Positions 51,001 to 53,679 of a stretch of DNA of 53,679 bases are shown here, one piece after another. A program made the translations under genes and the position numbers. Source of the stretch: Acinetobacter bohemicus ANC 3994 (GTDB lineage Bacteria > Pseudomonadota > Gammaproteobacteria > Pseudomonadales > Moraxellaceae). Numbering within the stretch: the first letter of the stretch is position 1; the number at the start of each line of letters is the position of its first letter. The stretch is taken from the NCBI RefSeq assembly GCF_000367925.1, contig NZ_KB849167.1, positions 33,282-86,960 on the forward strand, given 5' to 3'. The notes beneath the pieces were generated by a model. That model saw only the letters and a list, made by a program, of their open reading frames with translations, was not told where the DNA came from and made no database searches.

Positions 51001-53679
51001 TGGAATGTTAATCGTGAGCTTGTCTGCACCGGCTAATTTATGGTCAAAACTATGACTTTGTACAATGCTGTATGTACCAACATCTGTAAGGGTAATTCTT
51101 AATGCCTCCACACCATTTGCTTTTGCAACAAATGGATCAGCGCTTGTACCTGTACCACTCCATACCAGTGGTACACCACCAACAGTCAGTGAAACTGGAT
51201 TACCTTGTCCATCAACAGCCGTTACTGGTGCTGTAACAGCATCCATGCCCAAACCACTACCTGCTTTAAGATTACTGCCTGTTACAGGTGGGTTTGCACC
51301 CGTTCCTGCAAGCACAGCATCACTTAAGAGGGCAGGAATATTAAGGCTATAAGGTTCATCATCAACGGCTGGTAATGATGCATTACCCGCAGCATCTGTA
51401 AATATGGCTTTGACGTGAACATCACCCGCAGCTTTGGCAAATTGACTGCCTGGGATCGTTGCTGTCCATTTCCCTGTCGATGGGTCTACATTCGCTGGAT
51501 AATCTTGCCCATTCACCGTTACCGTGACAGTCGTTGTGACTGCATCAACAGGAATGGTCACTGTACCTGTTACCGAAATATTCGTGCCCGCTTCACCTGT
51601 ATCAACGACATTATCACCAGCGATTGGTGTATCAATGGAAACTGTACCGCCTATAGGCGCTCCCGTATCAATTTTAAAATTCAGTTTTGGTGATTGAGGT
51701 GAAACATTGCTGTTCGTGTCTGACACCGTATAAGCAATGTCATAATTAGCATCTGGCCAACCAGTTGTAGGTGTGTAGCTCCATTTACCATCCGCTTGCA
51801 CAATGATGGGGGTTCCTGCTCCAGTCACCGCTGTACCATTGACATAAAGCGTTATGATTTCTCCTGACAGACGTCCGCTACCTGTAATTTCTGGACGATT
51901 ATCATTGGTCACCGAACCATCAGAAATATTGCCTATATGCAATGGAATATCATCAATCGCTATTGGGGCAAGTGTTGGAAGGTCTGGCGGTAAAACATCG
52001 ACAATAATTGAATTAGATGTACGATCAATAACAGTCCCCCTCTCATCTGTCGCTATGACCTCAATTGGGTTTTGACCTTCTCGTACAGCGACATTTACAT
52101 TGAGTATTCTACTGCCCACTTCTGCTGCATTGAGAACATATTTATCACCATTGACAACAACAATGTCTCCTATTTTAGCATCGGCACCCAAAGTAATTTT
52201 AACGGCTGTATAATTTTTACCATTCATTTCTACCGAATTGAGCGTGCCATTGTTATTTGCATCATTCGGGAAGGCTATCGACTCTACAATATTACGAGCT
52301 GCACCATCGACATAAATATCCTTCGAAGTACTGCCTAATACATCAACGCCTGTTTTTATTTCAACCTGAAGTGTTTCCTTTTGTCCTTGTATGACAGGGA
52401 CATCATTAAAGTCTACATATTTATTGAGAATATCTGCTGCGGTCACAGTATGAGTTAGACCAACTAAGGTAACCTTATCCCCCTCACGAGTATCTGCACC
52501 CAGCTGTACACGCACATCAATTGTCGGGTTAATAGCATCAAGTTCATTGTTTTCGATAATATTATTGCCATTAAGATCACTAACAACTTTTACATCACCA
52601 ATGTATTTTCCTTCAGATACTTCAAAGAATTTAAACTCAACATCTGTTTGCCCTTGTGGGTTCTTAGCATCTACACGAATAAAATTTAGCCCATCAACAA
52701 CAGTTACAGGAACAGTAATCTCTTTAGCAACGATATCCGCTTGAATCAATGTGTGGCTTGTACCATTCACAATAACCGTGTCACCCGCTTTTGCATCTTG
52801 GCCTAAAGAAATCGTTATTGTATTTGGACCATCCCGAAGCTCTCCCTGACTTAATTTACCATTCAAGTTAGCATCAGAATTTAGTTTGGTTGCTGTTATC
52901 AAATCAGCTGAACCACTTACACCAGTAGACCCTGTACCACCTGTAGCTCCAGTTACACCCGTAGAACCCGTTGCTCCGGTTGCACCAATATCACCTGTCG
53001 CACCGGTAGAGCCTGTTCCGCCTGTAGCTCCAGTCACGCCCGTAGAACCCGTAACACCAGTTGCGCCAATATCACCCGTCGCACCAGTAGAGCCTGTTCC
53101 ACCTGTAGCTCCAGTTACACCCGTAGAACCCGTTGCTCCTGTTGCGCCAATATCACCCGTTGCACCGGTAGAGCCTGTTCCGCCTGTAGCTCCAGTCACA
53201 CCTGTAGAGCCCGTTGCGCCAATATCACCTGTCGCACCGGTAGAGCCTGTTCCACCTGTAGCTCCAGTTACACCCGTAGAACCCGTTGCTCCTGTTGCGC
53301 CAATATCGCCCGTCGCACCGGTAGAGCCTGTTCCGCCTGTAGCACCAGTTACACCCGTAGAACCCGTTGCGCCAATATCGCCTGTCGCACCAGTAGAGCC
53401 TGTTCCGCCTGTAGCACCAGTTACACCTGTAGAACCCGTTGCGCCAATATCACCTGTAGCACCAGTCACACCTGTAGAACCCGTTGCACCTGTTGCGCCA
53501 ATATCACCAGTAGAGCCTGTTCCGCCTGTAGCTCCAGTTACACCTGTAGAACCCGTTGCGCCAATATCACCCGTCGCACCAGTAGAACCTGTTCCGCCTG
53601 TAGCTCCAGTTACACCCGTAGAACCCGTTGCGCCAATATCGCCTGTCGCACCGGTAGAGCCTGTTCCGCCTGTAGCACC
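48049..53679 (-). CDS. Giant RTX adhesin with collagen-like Gly-X-Thr stalk, type I secreted (5' end missing)
   Basis: The frame is open to the right edge; a GTG at 53469 is only an internal codon, so at least 1876 residues remain and the N terminus is missing. From the N side: a collagen-like segment of at least 254 residues; three 100-residue repeats each led by an EF-hand-like loop (DANLNGKLSQGE, DLNGNNIIENNE, DANNNGTLNSVE); Ig-like domains (such as TNDNRPEITGSGRLSG); then two similar modules with RTX nonapeptides (GGAGNDLIIGGKGDDILTGG and GGDGNDTLNGGAGKDLLIGG). It ends with a type I C-terminal signal region (LLNNDQIIF). RTX repeats bind Ca2+ and fold outside the cell. Exported most likely by the TolC/ABC/HlyD set downstream. 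Role: surface adhesin or biofilm matrix protein. Confidence 0.93.
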   Translation of the reverse strand, partial: GATGGTGSTGATGDIGATGSTGVTGATGGTGSTGATGDIGATGSTGVTGATGGTGSTGDIGATGATGSTGVTGATGDIGATGSTGVTGATGGTGSTGATGDIGATGSTGVTGATGGTGSTGATGDIGATGATGSTGVTGATGGTGSTGATGDIGATGSTGVTGATGGTGSTGATGDIGATGATGSTGVTGATGGTGSTGATGDIGATGVTGSTGVTGATGGTGSTGATGDIGATGATGSTGVTGATGGTGSTGVSGSADLITATKLNSDANLNGKLSQGELRDGPNTITISLGQDAKAGDTVIVNGTSHTLIQADIVAKEITVPVTVVDGLNFIRVDAKNPQGQTDVEFKFFEVSEGKYIGDVKVVSDLNGNNIIENNELDAINPTIDVRVQLGADTREGDKVTLVGLTHTVTAADILNKYVDFNDVPVIQGQKETLQVEIKTGVDVLGSTSKDIYVDGAARNIVESIAFPNDANNNGTLNSVEMNGKNYTAVKITLGADAKIGDIVVVNGDKYVLNAAEVGSRILNVNVAVREGQNPIEVIATDERGTVIDRTSNSIIVDVLPPDLPTLAPIAIDDIPLHIGNISDGSVTNDNRPEITGSGRLSGEIITLYVNGTAVTGAGTPIIVQADGKWSYTPTTGWPDANYDIAYTVSDTNSNVSPQSPKLNFKIDTGAPIGGTVSIDTPIAGDNVVDTGEAGTNISVTGTVTIPVDAVTTTVTVTVNGQDYPANVDPSTGKWTATIPGSQFAKAAGDVHVKAIFTDAAGNASLPAVDDEPYSLNIPALLSDAVLAGTGANPPVTGSNLKAGSGLGMDAVTAPVTAVDGQGNPVSLTVGGVPLVWSGTGTSADPFVAKANGVEALRITLTDVGTYSIVQSHSFDHKLAGADKLTINIPVLAGGQPHDVLKLEIADDVPTATPAASANLTQTVTQGADTLIVSTPQTYRGSAVATFGGDTEGAHVSKVTVEGVNFTYDGTTVGTPSFTGTNVVAAHTVTDSSGTSLIVTTVRGETITVNLNTGNYTVEVTGQGVAVNEAPEANITGTGGLLGGGIINADALGVIDLAQTQTFSVSDANENLTKVNVGYETSNLSSALDVLVSAQLVSVVNGLRNIPGDILGLGGVVANLLEGLGVTALINVLITNPNGLITGLVAPLVKPLTDLLNKVLNGKLVLDYDTQLAAELGLKVTAVAGDYNNNFKASLVIEPLVAGTEVDSLIMNQLLSAVHAKDDGGGLLDLLGSNLNLLTTLKLQAFDQDGAASTLESQDLTVQLGLITSSIQANSVVIKDNGSNLDQSSATSSVQIYGLGGDDTIIGSNYADIIRGGTDADTIDGGAGNDLIIGGKGDDILTGGLGRDVFRWEAGDQGIVGTPAIDRIKDFDIRSLAQGGDVLDLSSLLSGASRVGTNSVNIGQYLFFTENAGNTEIHISSTGNTATAVDQVIVLEGVTGFVGQFANKEDLISYLLKSGKLIIGDKTVDQATYDLIKGDNQLNIDIEIQDGDGDKALHEVDLTVGNLQDANKYLPDFDPNNVAPEVSVKLNQLLGLIGADALGLLDLSRQAYTVIDVNHNLQRVELVYQPVVNVGLTRATYEVSAELAAELGLKVEYVTKGGLLNLLGYSNTLIITSLDGKTISNLAINELLAAVELRAEDGTLLTGNLLTTNVLNSVSLTAIDSQGESASASGDRLVDVNLLDRFSNGQEYIFEGSNVIDVLDHSVKTQSVRLYGYDGDDTLTGGSGHDLLRGGDGNDTLNGGAGKDLLIGGSGNDTLTGGTGSDTALFELLDNLDARGGNGIDTWTDFTLGNVNTNTEADKINIASLLDGHQTEANLGDYLSVSFNGTDTVIRIDRDGGSDTAFTGKVDLLILKNVDTNLQDLLNNDQIIF
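52914..53679. repeat. Tandem 72/81-bp repeats encoding Gly-X-Thr triplets
   Basis: Ten units recur before the right edge, each carrying the marker CCAATATC on the plus strand (residues GDI on the other). Units of 24 residues (72 bp) with the core GSTGATGDIGATGSTGVT alternate with 27-residue units (81 bp) that have an added GAT or GVT triplet. One shortened unit lacks the GGTGSTGAT part (around 53460-53490). Gly occupies every third position; Thr is the third residue of nearly every triplet except Ile in GDI. Confidence 0.95.

Noticed and set aside
50183..52744. Plus-strand open frames inside the adhesin gene
   Set aside because: Antisense shadows of a repetitive, low-stop coding strand, without ribosome sites.
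53467..53469. GTG as the start of the adhesin gene
   Set aside because: The same frame continues with Gly-X-Thr triplets to the right edge (70 more codons), so GTG is an internal Val codon and the gene is truncated by the window.
52914..53679. CRISPR or satellite DNA in the right-hand repeats
   Set aside because: The repeats keep codon phase and encode an unbroken Gly-X-Thr pattern.

Overview
The window looks like a chromosomal segment of an Acinetobacter-type gammaproteobacterium. It is AT-rich, carries phoB-phoR, guaA and a type VI VgrG, and nearly every product resembles Acinetobacter families; this assignment is from family recognition only. No phage, transposase, integrase, rRNA or CRISPR was seen.

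Layout. (1) 1-4054, minus strand: vgrG followed by an unfinished LysM gene running off the left edge and ending in perfect Ser-Thr-Pro repeats, probably a type VI spike with its cargo. (2) 4289-22179: ordinary chromosomal genes: aminotransferase, MATE pump, an SDR/TetR divergent pair with a clear operator-promoter, phoB-phoR with a Pho-box candidate, GST, OsmC and pirin, a diguanylate cyclase, a broken Mrr-type endonuclease, guaA, small membrane and stress proteins, ParA, SirB2 and BolA. (3) 22416-22607: two identical tRNA-Gly(GCC) genes. (4) 22871-40875: an 18-kb Ter (TerD-family) stress system in three transcription units: terA-terD-terC-like-terE-terF-AIM24-terZ (minus), ATP-grasp-PRTase-HAD-StiP-CitE (plus), and terY-terX-terY-terY-C-PP2C-kinase (minus). 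The second and third collide tail to tail on a shared CTAG that supplies both stop codons. (5) 41223-53679, minus: a giant type I secreted RTX adhesin (start beyond the right edge), a glycosyltransferase, a strongly AT-rich gap, and a TolC / ABC / HlyD exporter.

How they may work together. In the Ter region, TerD-type calcium-binding proteins, vWA proteins and membrane proteins are joined to a five-gene enzyme set thought to make a nucleoside-like metabolite, and to a kinase/phosphatase pair. Two strong intergenic RNA hairpins, one forming an attenuator-like pair of mutually exclusive stems just before terF, appear to set expression inside these operons. In the right-hand region, a collagen-like Gly-X-Thr stalk on an RTX adhesin lies beside a glycosyltransferase and a dedicated exporter. 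This suggests a glycosylated, secreted surface fibre, which is the most novel-looking hypothesis in the window.
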